A stretch of DNA of 64,000 nt from S010-25 sp964441285 (GCA_964441285.1 CAYTUK010000009.1:1-64000), one strand, 5' to 3'. Shown: positions 26,895-36,146, counted from the stretch's first letter. Made by a program: numbers and translations. Notes: generated by a model from the sequence alone, not told the origin.

Positions 26895-27536
26895 ATGACT
26901 TTTATTCTTCAGGGACTAAATAACCACGAGCTCATGCCGGTGGGTAAACTCTTTAAAGAACCCACGGTGGGAAAAGTGCAGGCAATTAGCGCCGAACGCT
27001 CTATCAAGGAAAAAGACCATCCTGTCGATGAAAATAGCCCAGCATCCCGACAGCAATTAGACACCGCTGTACAGGCTTATCAGGTTATGGAGCAACTGCC
27101 AAAAACTGAAACAGTTCTGTTCGCTGAACAGATAATGACATCACCAGTCATCACCTTACCCTTACAGGCAAAAATTTCCAATGCGCTAGCGATCTTTCAG
27201 ACAAAGTCATTTCGTCACCTGCCAGTGGTTACAAATGGCAATCAGCTAGCAGGCATTATCTCTGATCGAGATATTATGCACCATCTCGGTGGAATTACTG
27301 AGGATTATCAGTTGCAGGCCCCACACAGGGCAAATGACGGTGTAGAACAGTTAATGCAATCACGCGTACTGGCCGCCAGCCGAAACACGGATGTACGCTA
27401 TATTGCACGTCTATTTGTCGAGCAACACGTTGGCGCAATGCCGGTTATAACAGAGGGTGAATTAATCGGTATGGTTACACGTAGTGATATATTAAGCGCG
27501 GTAATGCGCCACTTTGTACTGGAACTGTGGGCCTGA
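26895..27536 (+). CDS. Tandem CBS-domain protein
   Basis: 213 residues. The first 70 are polar and unassigned. Two CBS domains follow: MTSPVITLPLQAKISNALAI to ISDRDIMHHL, and MQSRVLAASRNTDVRYIARL to GMVTRSDILSAV. CBS pairs bind adenine nucleotides and gate transporters or enzymes. It trails the complex I-like operon on the same strand and could regulate that complex in response to energy status (inference from position). Confidence 0.82.
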   Translation: MTFILQGLNNHELMPVGKLFKEPTVGKVQAISAERSIKEKDHPVDENSPASRQQLDTAVQAYQVMEQLPKTETVLFAEQIMTSPVITLPLQAKISNALAIFQTKSFRHLPVVTNGNQLAGIISDRDIMHHLGGITEDYQLQAPHRANDGVEQLMQSRVLAASRNTDVRYIARLFVEQHVGAMPVITEGELIGMVTRSDILSAVMRHFVLELWA

Positions 27537-27562
27537 CTGATACACCTGCAGCAGTAGACGGG

Positions 27563-29503
27563 TTACAAAACTATCGGTGGCATGGGACAACCAATAACAT
27601 CTGAGAAAGCCCGTAATAGTTCAACTTCAACAGGAGCGATTTTCTGGTCACGTACAATGCTTGCGGTACAGGCTTTCAGCAACGCAGGTTTGAGCAGAGG
27701 CTTCAGCTGCTCAAGTTTTTGCAGGGCAAGTTCCAGTTCAGAAAGACTCACTTCCTGTTTTGCAACTAAGTGAAGTCCGTCAAGCCCCAGTGTTTTAGCT
27801 GCCGCATTAAATGCCTCATCAATCTGTTTTTTATCCTGCTGACCGGCATAAGCCATCGCTGAAAAAACGAGCGCGATGTCTTTTTTTAGCTGACCAAGCC
27901 GAGAATAGCGTATTTTTACGGGTAGCAACTTGAAGAACTGACCATCCAGATGGTTAAATAAAATTTTCTGCAACGACCATTCCAGCAGATCAAGCTTGGA
28001 ATCCATTTTAATTAAAGCAATCAGGTTGTCCCTGAAAGCCTGGTATTGATCAAGCGATAGCTGTTTTAGTGCCGGGATGGCAATATTTATTAGTGGCAAT
28101 CGGTGCTTGATATCCAGCTTGTCCATCTGCGGTGACAGTTTTTGAACTAACTCGAAAACATCCGCGTCAGCATGATTCTGTAAATGCGCCATTTGCTTAC
28201 GCCGAACTTCCTGTCCTGAATCAAGCACCAATGCATAAATAACAGCACGAGCGCCATAGGGTTCACGCGCAGCCTCTTTAATGGTAATGGGCAACTCGGC
28301 TATCAATGAACGGGCATGATCGATTGTTTCCGATTGGGGATTACCTATTTGATCAATGGCATTGGCAACATCACTCATTACGGCACCCGTAACAACCGTG
28401 GCAACTTTATTCGCTAGCTGTTCACGCGTCATACTTTCTTTTTTAGTCGGCTTTTTCTTATCCTGATGTAACGCATTCTTATCAGCAGAATCAAAGTTAC
28501 CGTCCCAATGCGGATCAATACGCAGAATACGACTGGCTAGCGGTGGATGTGTAGCGGCCAGTGATTGCATAAAACCCGCAACACCTTGAGCAAAAAAAGC
28601 GTGGCTAATTTCAGCTGCACCAGGGGCCTCTACTTTAGAACCAGATTCAAGGCCACCAATTCTTTTTAATGCACCGGCAATGCCATCTGGATTACGCGTA
28701 AACTGAACTGCTGAGGCATCGGCCAGATACTCTCGTTGTCGGCTCACCGCGGCCTTGATCAAACCACCAAAAAAGGTACCGGCAAAACCGATAACCATCA
28801 ACCCGATTGCCAGCGCCTGCACGCCACCCGCGCCTTTGTCATTACTTCGCCCACGCCCTGAAAAAGCCGTGGAGTACAACAGGTAATAACCAATAATACC
28901 AAGCACAAGAATCCCATTCAGGATCCCTGTCAGACGGATATTGAGCCGCATATCACCATTAAAAATATGGCTAAATTCATGTGCAATAACACCCTGTAGC
29001 TGATCACGACTTAAATGATTAATCGCTCCCTGAGTCACACCAATAACAGCATCACGCGGGGTGAAACCCGCCGCAAAAGCATTAATTCCCAGCTCATCCA
29101 CGAGCAGGTAAACTGGCGGTGCCGGGGTACCCGACGCAATGGCCATTTCCTCGACCACATTCAACAATTTACGCTGCTCTGGATTGTTCGTATTTTGTGG
29201 AATCAAGCGTCCACCCAGCGCCTCTGCGACACTCTTGCCACCCGCTGACAGAGCAATGATCTTATAGAGGCTACCCACCAGCACAACGATGCCGACACCA
29301 ACACTAATCGTAGCGAATGTCTGCCAGTTTATTTGTTGGAGTAATGTTCCGCTACCCTGCTGCGGCTGACTATTAATGAAACCAAACACCAGCATCACCA
29401 GAAAATTAGTCATAATAATTAAAGTAAGCACCGCCAGAGAAAACAGCAGGACGAGCTGAAAGGTGTTTTTACGCACACGATCCTGTGACTCAAAAAAGTT
29501 CAT
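27563..29503 (-). CDS. M48-family membrane metalloprotease with long C-terminal extension
   Basis: 646 residues, much longer than HtpX (about 290). Two N-terminal helices are followed by the peptidase M48 domain with zinc motif HEFSHIFNGD and the downstream glutamate in REYLADASAVQF. From about residue 330 a soluble, helical region of about 300 residues follows that is typical of a subset of M48/LemA-associated proteases. Pairs with the LemA gene just upstream, a common arrangement thought to serve membrane-protein quality control. Convergent with the CBS gene. Confidence 0.87.
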   Translation of the reverse strand: MNFFESQDRVRKNTFQLVLLFSLAVLTLIIMTNFLVMLVFGFINSQPQQGSGTLLQQINWQTFATISVGVGIVVLVGSLYKIIALSAGGKSVAEALGGRLIPQNTNNPEQRKLLNVVEEMAIASGTPAPPVYLLVDELGINAFAAGFTPRDAVIGVTQGAINHLSRDQLQGVIAHEFSHIFNGDMRLNIRLTGILNGILVLGIIGYYLLYSTAFSGRGRSNDKGAGGVQALAIGLMVIGFAGTFFGGLIKAAVSRQREYLADASAVQFTRNPDGIAGALKRIGGLESGSKVEAPGAAEISHAFFAQGVAGFMQSLAATHPPLASRILRIDPHWDGNFDSADKNALHQDKKKPTKKESMTREQLANKVATVVTGAVMSDVANAIDQIGNPQSETIDHARSLIAELPITIKEAAREPYGARAVIYALVLDSGQEVRRKQMAHLQNHADADVFELVQKLSPQMDKLDIKHRLPLINIAIPALKQLSLDQYQAFRDNLIALIKMDSKLDLLEWSLQKILFNHLDGQFFKLLPVKIRYSRLGQLKKDIALVFSAMAYAGQQDKKQIDEAFNAAAKTLGLDGLHLVAKQEVSLSELELALQKLEQLKPLLKPALLKACTASIVRDQKIAPVEVELLRAFSDVIGCPMPPIVL

Positions 29504-29545
29504 ATCAACGCTTAAAACAAATCATAATAATGGAATAATAATAAC

Positions 29546-30151
29546 CTAGAATGAAACTTTTGGCGCTGCCTGTATCGCCTCTTTATCTTCAAATTCCAGT
29601 AAGGTTGCATCCTGTGCATGGCCAAATCGCTGCGCAAAAAATACTGGAGGAAAGGACTGCTTATAGGTGTTGTAGGCCATCACCTGATCATTAAAGGACT
29701 GACGGGAAAAAGAGACTTTATTTTCTGTGGAGATAAGCTCTTCACTTAACTGCATCATATTTTGATTCGCCTTGAGATCAGGATAAGCCTCCATCACCAT
29801 ATTAAAGTTCATCATCGCACCCGCCAGTTTACCTTCTGCACCGCTGAGGTTTTTTATCGCCTCGGGATTGCCCGGATCCGCAGCAGCAGCTGACAATGTG
29901 TTGTGTGCTGCATTCCGCGCTGCAACCACAGCCTCCAGTGTTTCGCGTTCATGTTTGATATAGCCCTTTGCCGTTTCAATAAGATTAGGAATCAGATCGT
30001 AACGCCGCTTTAATTGCACTTCAATTTGTGCAAAAGCATTTTTATAACGGTTATTCAGCATGACCAGCTGGTTAAATATGCCAATCACATAAAACACAAT
30101 CAGCGCAATAATAACTAAAATAACGATTAATGTGACAACCATATTCCCCAC
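29546..30151 (-). CDS. LemA family protein
   Basis: 201 residues. One N-terminal membrane helix, then the LemA signature: YKNAFAQIEVQLKRRYDLIPNL at about 37-58, followed by coiled-coil helices (NLSGAEGKLAGAM) and FNDQVMAYNTYKQSFPP. Lies 42 bases upstream of the M48 protease and is surely co-transcribed with it. Molecular role is not settled for the family; lemA-htpX pairing suggests envelope stress. Confidence 0.92.
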   Translation of the reverse strand: MGNMVVTLIVILVIIALIVFYVIGIFNQLVMLNNRYKNAFAQIEVQLKRRYDLIPNLIETAKGYIKHERETLEAVVAARNAAHNTLSAAAADPGNPEAIKNLSGAEGKLAGAMMNFNMVMEAYPDLKANQNMMQLSEELISTENKVSFSRQSFNDQVMAYNTYKQSFPPVFFAQRFGHAQDATLLEFEDKEAIQAAPKVSF

Positions 30152-30243
30152 CTTTTAGCAAACGATTAAATCATTACAGGACCACCCAGTACCGTCTATT
30201 TTACACTTCAAACAAGCTGTGGTCAGGCTATTGTTGTAATATA

Positions 30244-30375
30244 TTACTGAAACGAATGAAAAGGATACCCATGGTTAAAAACCCGCGGTGAATACATCCC
30301 TGTCGGCTCGACACCCGCATCCCTGCGGCTGACGGTCTTGAACAATGCGCAGCCTTTTCATCTGTACTGTTAGTA
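30244..30375 (+). mobile_element. Inverted-repeat element, copy 5 (complete, unequal arms)
   Basis: TTACTGAAACGAATG end, core in the usual direction (GCGGTGAATACATCC ... CTGCGGCTGACGGTC) and CTGTTAGTA end. The arms match poorly (GATACCCATGG against CAATGCGCAGCC), unlike most copies. Located between lemA and the PLD gene. Confidence 0.82.
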
Positions 30376-30489
30376 TTTGCGAAATCTCTTGCCCATCCAT
30401 GAAATCAGTTGCTTATAAACTGAATCACTCAGCTTACACGTTATCGCATACAGAATTAATCAGCAGTTTCTCACTTTATAGCTAGCACC

Positions 30490-31611
30490 TTATAACCAAC
30501 GCCGTGCCAACCAGCCAATTAGTTCTGCAATATGGGCTTTCCAGGGTCGGTTAGCCCACTGGTCAAGGCGAATCTCCTCACTGTCCTCAAGATCTTTATT
30601 AAATTGTTCATTCAGCTGTCCACAAAGCGCTTGGTCACCTGTCGTCAAAATTATTTCATGGTTCACAAACAGGCTACGATAATCAAGATTGGCCGTACCA
30701 ATCATCGCCCAGGTGCCATCAATCATCGTTGTCTTGGCATGTAACATACGTGGCAGATATTCATAAATACGTACTCCAGCATCAAGTAATTTTGCATAGG
30801 CTGCCCGCGATGCCCATTGCACTAGAATCTGATCATTTTTACGCGGCACTAACAGACGTACATTAACACCACGTCGGGCAGCACGCTGTAAATTTTTCTG
30901 CGTATGGAAATCAGGAACAAAATAAGGTGTTGTCAGATTAATGGTGTGCTGCGCATGTCCAAAATGACTGCTATAAATACATTTTAGCACCTGCCGACAA
31001 CGGCTATTGAAGTTGGGAAGCAAAGTATTCACCCCCTGCTCATCAATGGGCCACCGACGACGCTTCCCTTTCCAGAAGTCATCAAACAAAATTCTGCCCG
31101 GTTGTACTATGGCACCCGTCAGGCACAGATGCGTATCACGCCAACGCGCTTCACCAGAAATACGATACGAACTTTCACGGTGAATATTGAAGCCGCCCAT
31201 ATAAAGCCGGGTATTATCAATGATCAGTAATTTACGGTGGTTTCGCTGATTATAGCGGATGGGATCGCGCCAGCGCCAACGATGGAAGATACGTATCTGG
31301 ATAGGCTTACTGTGCAACCAGGCATTCAATTTTGTCGACCCCCAGACCAGAAAACCAGCAGCATCCAGATGTAGCTTTACCTCCACTCCCGCTTCAGCTC
31401 GAGCTGCCAACGCTCGGGCAAAACGCCAGCCAATCTCATCACTGGCAAAAATATAGCTTTCCAGGCAAATGCTGGTATTCGCCCTAGCAATAGCTGAAAG
31501 CATGGCAGCGTAAAGTTCATCACCTTCAAAATAAAGGGTGAACTCACTATCGCCGGACTGCGCTCGTGGCACACAAGTATCGTCATTAGTTGCCAGCGTG
31601 TTATCAGCCAC
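30490..31611 (-). CDS. Phospholipase D-like protein, cardiolipin synthase ClsB type
   Basis: 373 residues with two HKD motifs: HRKLLIIDNTRLYMGGFN in the first half and HAKTTMIDGTWAMIGTANLD in the second. No N-terminal membrane helices, as in ClsB-type enzymes. Expected to transfer phosphatidyl groups to make cardiolipin at the inner membrane. It is on the same strand as, and downstream of, the cyclopropane-synthase-like gene, so lipid remodelling genes are grouped here. Confidence 0.85.
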   Translation of the reverse strand: MADNTLATNDDTCVPRAQSGDSEFTLYFEGDELYAAMLSAIARANTSICLESYIFASDEIGWRFARALAARAEAGVEVKLHLDAAGFLVWGSTKLNAWLHSKPIQIRIFHRWRWRDPIRYNQRNHRKLLIIDNTRLYMGGFNIHRESSYRISGEARWRDTHLCLTGAIVQPGRILFDDFWKGKRRRWPIDEQGVNTLLPNFNSRCRQVLKCIYSSHFGHAQHTINLTTPYFVPDFHTQKNLQRAARRGVNVRLLVPRKNDQILVQWASRAAYAKLLDAGVRIYEYLPRMLHAKTTMIDGTWAMIGTANLDYRSLFVNHEIILTTGDQALCGQLNEQFNKDLEDSEEIRLDQWANRPWKAHIAELIGWLARRWL

Positions 31612-31833
31612 GGTTACAACTTTTTATGATTAACACGGAAGCAAACAAAATTCGCATTTGCATAAATTTTCACGGCTGCCCCATTAATTTTATATGTAAA
31701 TATTGTATACCCATGCTTGTATAAGGATAAATTATTTAACATTGGTAACAACATCCCATTAAGAAAAAAGCCGCCCCGCCCATAAATGTAATGACAACAG
31801 TCTTCCCATTACCCCTCCCTGAGAAAGTAGTTC

Positions 31834-33156
31834 TTATTGAGTATATAGATCTTCTCGCCGCAGTGGAATCGATAATTTACTCTGCTGAGGTGTAACAAGA
31901 ATCTGATGTAAATTGACTGTACCCTCATCGAAATAATAGGCAAAACCAGACATGTAAAGCAGCCACAAACGGTATGTTTCATCACTGGTAAGCGCAATAG
32001 CCCGTTGCTTTTTTCTCTCCAGTGCTTTCACCCAACACCGCAGTGTAAGAGCATAATGACGACGTAAGCTTTCAACGTCTATAATTTCAAAACCAGCCTG
32101 TTCCATCGCATCATTAACATCACTGATACGAGCCAGCTCGCCATCAGGAAAAATATACTGATTGATAAAACGCTTCATTGGGGATTGTTTTTTATTTTCC
32201 TTAATAGTAATACCATGATTCAAAAACAGGCCACCTGGTTTGAGTAACTGTTTTACTTTACCAAAGTATTGTGGGAAATTTTTTACACCAAGGTGTTCGA
32301 ACATACCGACACTCACAATACGGTCATAAGTAATATTATCTGGAAGATTTCGATAATCACACAGATCTATGGTAATGCGATGTTCAAGTCCTGCCTGTTT
32401 GATTCTGTCATTAGCCAGCGTCTGTTGCTCTTCGCTTAAAGTGACGCCGTGTACATTCACGTTATAATGCCGGACTGCCCATAAAGCCAGTGCGCCCCAG
32501 CCACAGCCAATATCCAGTAGAGTCTGTCCTGGCTGCAGACGAAGTTTACGACACAGGTAATCCAGCTTGTCATCCTGGGCTTCATCCAGTGATTGATCTG
32601 CATCGCGAAAATAAGCACAGGAATAAACCATGTTATGATCAAGCCATAAACGATAAAAATCATTACCCACATCATAATGATAGGAAATGGCTCGGCGAGA
32701 GTTCTGCTGCTGTTTCTCTCCAGCTTTTACCTGTGGATTATGGTCATATTTGCCCAACGATGGCAGGCGTAATGCATCCAATAATAGTTGCAGCCGTGTG
32801 TGATAACTTAGCTCGAGGGTTTTTAAATAGGGTTCAATTTGAAACAGTACTTCCAGGTCACCAGTAACATCTATATAGCCAACAATAAACGCTTCGGCCA
32901 GTTTCACCAAGTCGCGGTATAATATTAGATCACGCAACACACTGGGATGATGAATAAATAATACACACCGTGCATCTTCAGCACCTTTAAATAGACTACC
33001 ATCCCATAATTGAATGCTCATTGAACCATGATAGCTATCCAGAAAAGTAGTTAATATTCGCTGGCCTGCTGATATATTCGCTCGCTGAATACCGCAGTTA
33101 TTAGTGAAAAGATACTTTTTCTGCAACCGTATATCACTTTTCTCTTTAGTATACAT
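31834..33156 (-). CDS. Cyclopropane-fatty-acyl-phospholipid synthase family methyltransferase
   Basis: 440 residues. An N-terminal lipid-binding region (about 30-140) precedes the SAM-dependent methyltransferase domain with LLDIGCGWGALALWAVRHY and the family markers YSCAYFRD and SVGMFEHLG. It probably methylenates unsaturated acyl chains of membrane lipids. GAGAG precedes ATG 33156. A MerR-type promoter (33220-33251) lies 63 bases upstream on the same strand, which puts membrane-lipid modification under the same control as the two metal-block genes (inference). Confidence 0.87.
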   Translation of the reverse strand: MYTKEKSDIRLQKKYLFTNNCGIQRANISAGQRILTTFLDSYHGSMSIQLWDGSLFKGAEDARCVLFIHHPSVLRDLILYRDLVKLAEAFIVGYIDVTGDLEVLFQIEPYLKTLELSYHTRLQLLLDALRLPSLGKYDHNPQVKAGEKQQQNSRRAISYHYDVGNDFYRLWLDHNMVYSCAYFRDADQSLDEAQDDKLDYLCRKLRLQPGQTLLDIGCGWGALALWAVRHYNVNVHGVTLSEEQQTLANDRIKQAGLEHRITIDLCDYRNLPDNITYDRIVSVGMFEHLGVKNFPQYFGKVKQLLKPGGLFLNHGITIKENKKQSPMKRFINQYIFPDGELARISDVNDAMEQAGFEIIDVESLRRHYALTLRCWVKALERKKQRAIALTSDETYRLWLLYMSGFAYYFDEGTVNLHQILVTPQQSKLSIPLRREDLYTQ

Positions 33157-33219
33157 AGCTAACTCTCTTTATGATCATTTAATAAGCAAAACGTATATGA
33201 CTACCAATCTTACGCCTTT

Positions 33220-33251
33220 AGCTTACAACCTGTACCCTAAACACAGGTCAA
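33220..33251 (-). promoter_or_regulatory. MerR-type promoter/operator 3
   Basis: Minus strand: -35 TTGACC (33246-33251), 20-bp spacer, -10 TAAGCT (33220-33225). The spacer contains a perfect dyad ACCTGT-N9-ACAGGT. Almost identical to the sites at 15780-15811 and 17339-17370. Faces the cyclopropane-synthase-like gene. Confidence 0.8.
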
Positions 33252-33339
33252 GTAAAAAAAGCAAAAATCGCAGTAATAGTTGGCTATTGCGAAGAGTTGC
33301 ACACAATAGCATAGCTGCAAACGTGCGCCTTGATTCTGA

Positions 33340-33513
33340 GCTGGGTGTAAAGCCAGAGGACACAAGCAATTAATCGAGGTATCCTTAAACAATGCAGGCC
33401 AGTATTTCAAACCAGAAGTCAGCTTTGAAATACTGGGTGAACATACGCTGAAAATGAGTGATAATAAGGCCGCTAGTGAGCTACAAGAAACCAGAAAAAC
33501 CTATGTAGGTTGA
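33340..33513 (+). pseudogene. Possible gene remnant before the cytochrome c gene
   Basis: An open frame of 57 codons without a start codon reads as a plausible polar domain (QLIEVSLNNAGQYFKPEVSF, then EILGEHTLKMSDNKAASELQ) and stops at 33511. Stops crowd the frame upstream. No family was recognised. The stretch fills much of the 431-base gap between two genes. Confidence 0.25.
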
Positions 33514-33587
33514 TTTTCAAACACCTTGAAACCGGATGAGTGATTTAGACTATTTCAGACTCATTTGTTAATTGGAAAAATACTACA

Positions 33588-33977
33588 ATGATTAATATCC
33601 AGTCAAAAAAATTAATATCTGCTACTGCTGCTTTTTTAACAGCAATCAGCCTGGTTACCACCGTGTATGCACATGAGGCCAGTAACAGGCATATGTCTGC
33701 GAAACCTGCGGCATCCAACACTGTTAATTCTGTTAAAGCGGTCAATAACAGCGCTGCCTTTCAGTCGATTATTGCTCACGGTAAAAAAGAGTATAATAGC
33801 CACTGCCTGAAATGCCATACTGATCAGGTCTTCACGCGTAAAAATCATTTTATAAAATCGCTTGGTGCATTAAAAAAACAGGTTACGCGCTGTAAGAATG
33901 CTAACAACATCCCCTGGTTTGATAAAGATACCAATGCAGTGGTGCAATATCTGAATTATAAATACTATAAATTTTAA
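33588..33977 (+). CDS. Small exported monoheme cytochrome c
   Basis: 129 residues with a signal peptide (cleavage near TVYA-HE, about residue 28). A single heme site CLKCH (C73, C76, H77) is followed by VFTRKNHFIKSLGALKKQV and a C-terminal DTNAVVQYLNYKYYKF, where no axial methionine is obvious; a histidine such as H87 may be the sixth ligand. Periplasmic electron carrier or sensor; partner unknown. Such small cytochromes are common in sulfur and nitrogen oxidisers. Confidence 0.8.
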   Translation: MINIQSKKLISATAAFLTAISLVTTVYAHEASNRHMSAKPAASNTVNSVKAVNNSAAFQSIIAHGKKEYNSHCLKCHTDQVFTRKNHFIKSLGALKKQVTRCKNANNIPWFDKDTNAVVQYLNYKYYKF

Positions 33978-34034
33978 GTGGCTGGATTTTCTATAATGAT
34001 TCCCTCCGGCTTAGCCTGGCAAAACTGCCATACG

Positions 34035-34156
34035 TACTAACAGGACGGATGAAAAGGCTGCTTATTATTCAAGACCGTCATCCGCAGGGATGCGGTTGCC
34101 GGGCTTACATGGATGGATTGACAGCGTGTCTTAATAATAAGCAGCCGTTTCAGCAA
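34035..34156 (-). mobile_element. Inverted-repeat element, copy 6
   Basis: CTAACAGGACGGATG end, arm with private GCTGCTTATTATT, core GACCGTCATCCGCAGG, and the matching arm AATAATAAGCAGC. The last end is shortened to CGTTTCAGCAA because the TTTTCATT segment is missing. Located between the cytochrome c gene and rsgA. Confidence 0.8.
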
Positions 34157-34226
34157 CATAACAACATAAATAGCCGTCTCGATGACAGCCCAATTAATGA
34201 CTATTTAAAATAAAGAATCCTCCAGC

Positions 34227-35228
34227 ATGGCTAAACGTCGACTCTCCAAACAGCAGCAACGCCGCATCGCGTCTAATCAAAAAAACAAACTCGATAGCCA
34301 CACCCAGTCACCAGATGACACTAATACAATTAGCGCTCGTGTCATCAGCCACCACGGCAGACAATTAATTGCCGAGATAGAAAAAGGTCAAAAAATAAGC
34401 TGTAATATACGGCAAAATCTGGGGGAGATTACCTGTGGTGATTATATCGCCGTACAGCAAGTGGAAGAAACTGACGCTCACCCCTGTTATGTTGTGGTCG
34501 CCCTGCACGCACGTAAAAACCTGTTAGAGAAAACCGGTTTTGCCGGGGTTGAAAAACCCGTTGCAGCCAATATCGACCAGGTTATTATTGTCTGCGCCAT
34601 CCTGCCACAACCCAATACATATCTTATTGACCGCTATCTGGTTGCAACAGAGAATCTACCGGCTAACGCCGTTATTGTTTTAAACAAAATTGACTTATCT
34701 GATGCCGACAATCGACATATAGCTGAGAGCCTCGAATTTCTTTATGAAAAAATTGGCTACCCTGTTATAACCACAAGCGTCAAACAGCACACGGGCCTGG
34801 ATACCTTACATCATGTGCTGAAAAATAAAACCAGCATTCTGGCAGGGTTGTCAGGTGTGGGGAAATCATCGCTGGTTAAAGCCATGTTACCCGATGAAGA
34901 TATCCGTATTGGCGAAACCTCAGCAGCCAGTGGAGAAGGCAAACACACCACAACCGTTTCCGCACTTTACCACCTGGGTCATAACGGCATTATTATTGAT
35001 TCACCTGGCGTACGAGATTTTACGCCTGTCAATAAATCTATTACTGATATTACACATGGATTTACTGATATTAGAAAATACAGCGATCAGTGCAAATTCT
35101 CTAACTGTAAACATATCAATGAGCCTGGCTGTGCCGTTAAGGCAGCAATTAAAAATAGCAGACTAAACCTGCAACGCTACAATAACTATCAACGTATGGT
35201 AAAAGAATTTAATGAATCAAACACCTGA
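34227..35228 (+). CDS. rsgA: Ribosome small subunit GTPase RsgA
   Basis: 333 residues. N-terminal OB-fold, circularly permuted GTPase order (G4 NKID, then G1 GLSGVGKSSLV, G3 DSPGVRDF) and a C-terminal zinc site CKFSNCKHINEPGC. Assists late 30S maturation. Stand-alone gene with a repeat element in its upstream region; convergent with the EEP-family gene. Confidence 0.95.
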   Translation: MAKRRLSKQQQRRIASNQKNKLDSHTQSPDDTNTISARVISHHGRQLIAEIEKGQKISCNIRQNLGEITCGDYIAVQQVEETDAHPCYVVVALHARKNLLEKTGFAGVEKPVAANIDQVIIVCAILPQPNTYLIDRYLVATENLPANAVIVLNKIDLSDADNRHIAESLEFLYEKIGYPVITTSVKQHTGLDTLHHVLKNKTSILAGLSGVGKSSLVKAMLPDEDIRIGETSAASGEGKHTTTVSALYHLGHNGIIIDSPGVRDFTPVNKSITDITHGFTDIRKYSDQCKFSNCKHINEPGCAVKAAIKNSRLNLQRYNNYQRMVKEFNESNT

Positions 35229-35246
35229 TTTATAATTTCTGGTTAA

Positions 35247-36146
35247 TTAACCTTTTACTGCTGTCCCATTAACTTTATTCACTCTGAAGCGTACCCGAAT
35301 TGGGTTGTGGTCTGATGAATCGACTGGCCAGACCTGTTGATCAATCAATTCCAGCCCACGATAGAACACATGATCAATCGTTTTACCAAATATTCGAGTT
35401 TTATGATGTCCCATAGAATCAGGATAAGCGTCACTGTCCAGCGCATCATCCAGCGCATGCAGGCTAAGTGTCTTTTTCATCGACTCAATCAGAAATAACC
35501 TTGATCGACTCCAGCTATTAAAGTCACCCGCAACAATAACCGGACCACTATGCTGATCAATAATTGTGACCAGCTCATGCAACTGCCGGTGATAAACTGC
35601 CGTACCTAAAGTAAAATTAACACTATGAATATTTGCAACCAGCAAAGTCTGCGAACAGTTGGCAATCGGGTAATAATTAATTAGTGTTGTTTTAGGCAAT
35701 CGAATTATAGGTTCTTTATTTCTGAACCCATAACTGTTAATCGGTTTTACTCTGGAAGCGATCATTACACCTGTGGCTTTTTTTCGATAGAAAAAAGCCG
35801 TATTCATCGTCCAGTGTAAAGCATTTTCATGCAGTGTTTTTTTAAGCTCATTACCAAGATGGGCTTCCTGAAGAATCACCAGATCATGTTGATGGCTAAA
35901 GCGCCTGAAATCCGCCAGCCAGTTTTGCTTGCGCCCTTTATAAATATTCCAGTTTAAAACAGTTATTGTCTCTGGGTTATACGCATCAGTTTGATGATCT
36001 TCTATCTGGTGACTATGAGTCAAATCTGCCACCGCGTTTTGTATATAACTATCCGATGCTTTTTTCATTAATACCTGAGACCCATTGACTTCTGGCAGAA
36101 TAACCACTGATAGATTAATGGGGACTATCCTGTAAACTGCAAGCAC
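35247..36146 (-). CDS. Endonuclease/exonuclease/phosphatase family protein
   Basis: About 299 residues. The EEP fold is shown by VLNWNIYKGR, VILQEAHLG, VIVAGDFNSW and the closing DSSDHNPIRVRFR, giving the metal and catalytic Asn/Glu/Asp/His set. The first 75 residues are not part of the domain. The start is uncertain: GTG 36146 is used, the frame is open for 18 further codons upstream without an ATG. Could act on nucleic acids or phospholipid head groups; specificity cannot be read. Confidence 0.78.
   Translation of the reverse strand: MLAVYRIVPINLSVVILPEVNGSQVLMKKASDSYIQNAVADLTHSHQIEDHQTDAYNPETITVLNWNIYKGRKQNWLADFRRFSHQHDLVILQEAHLGNELKKTLHENALHWTMNTAFFYRKKATGVMIASRVKPINSYGFRNKEPIIRLPKTTLINYYPIANCSQTLLVANIHSVNFTLGTAVYHRQLHELVTIIDQHSGPVIVAGDFNSWSRSRLFLIESMKKTLSLHALDDALDSDAYPDSMGHHKTRIFGKTIDHVFYRGLELIDQQVWPVDSSDHNPIRVRFRVNKVNGTAVKG

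Noticed and set aside
33104..33373. 89-codon plus-strand frame overlapping the start of the cyclopropane-synthase-like gene
   Set aside because: It crosses a MerR-type promoter and the antisense of a well-supported gene; composition is not protein-like.
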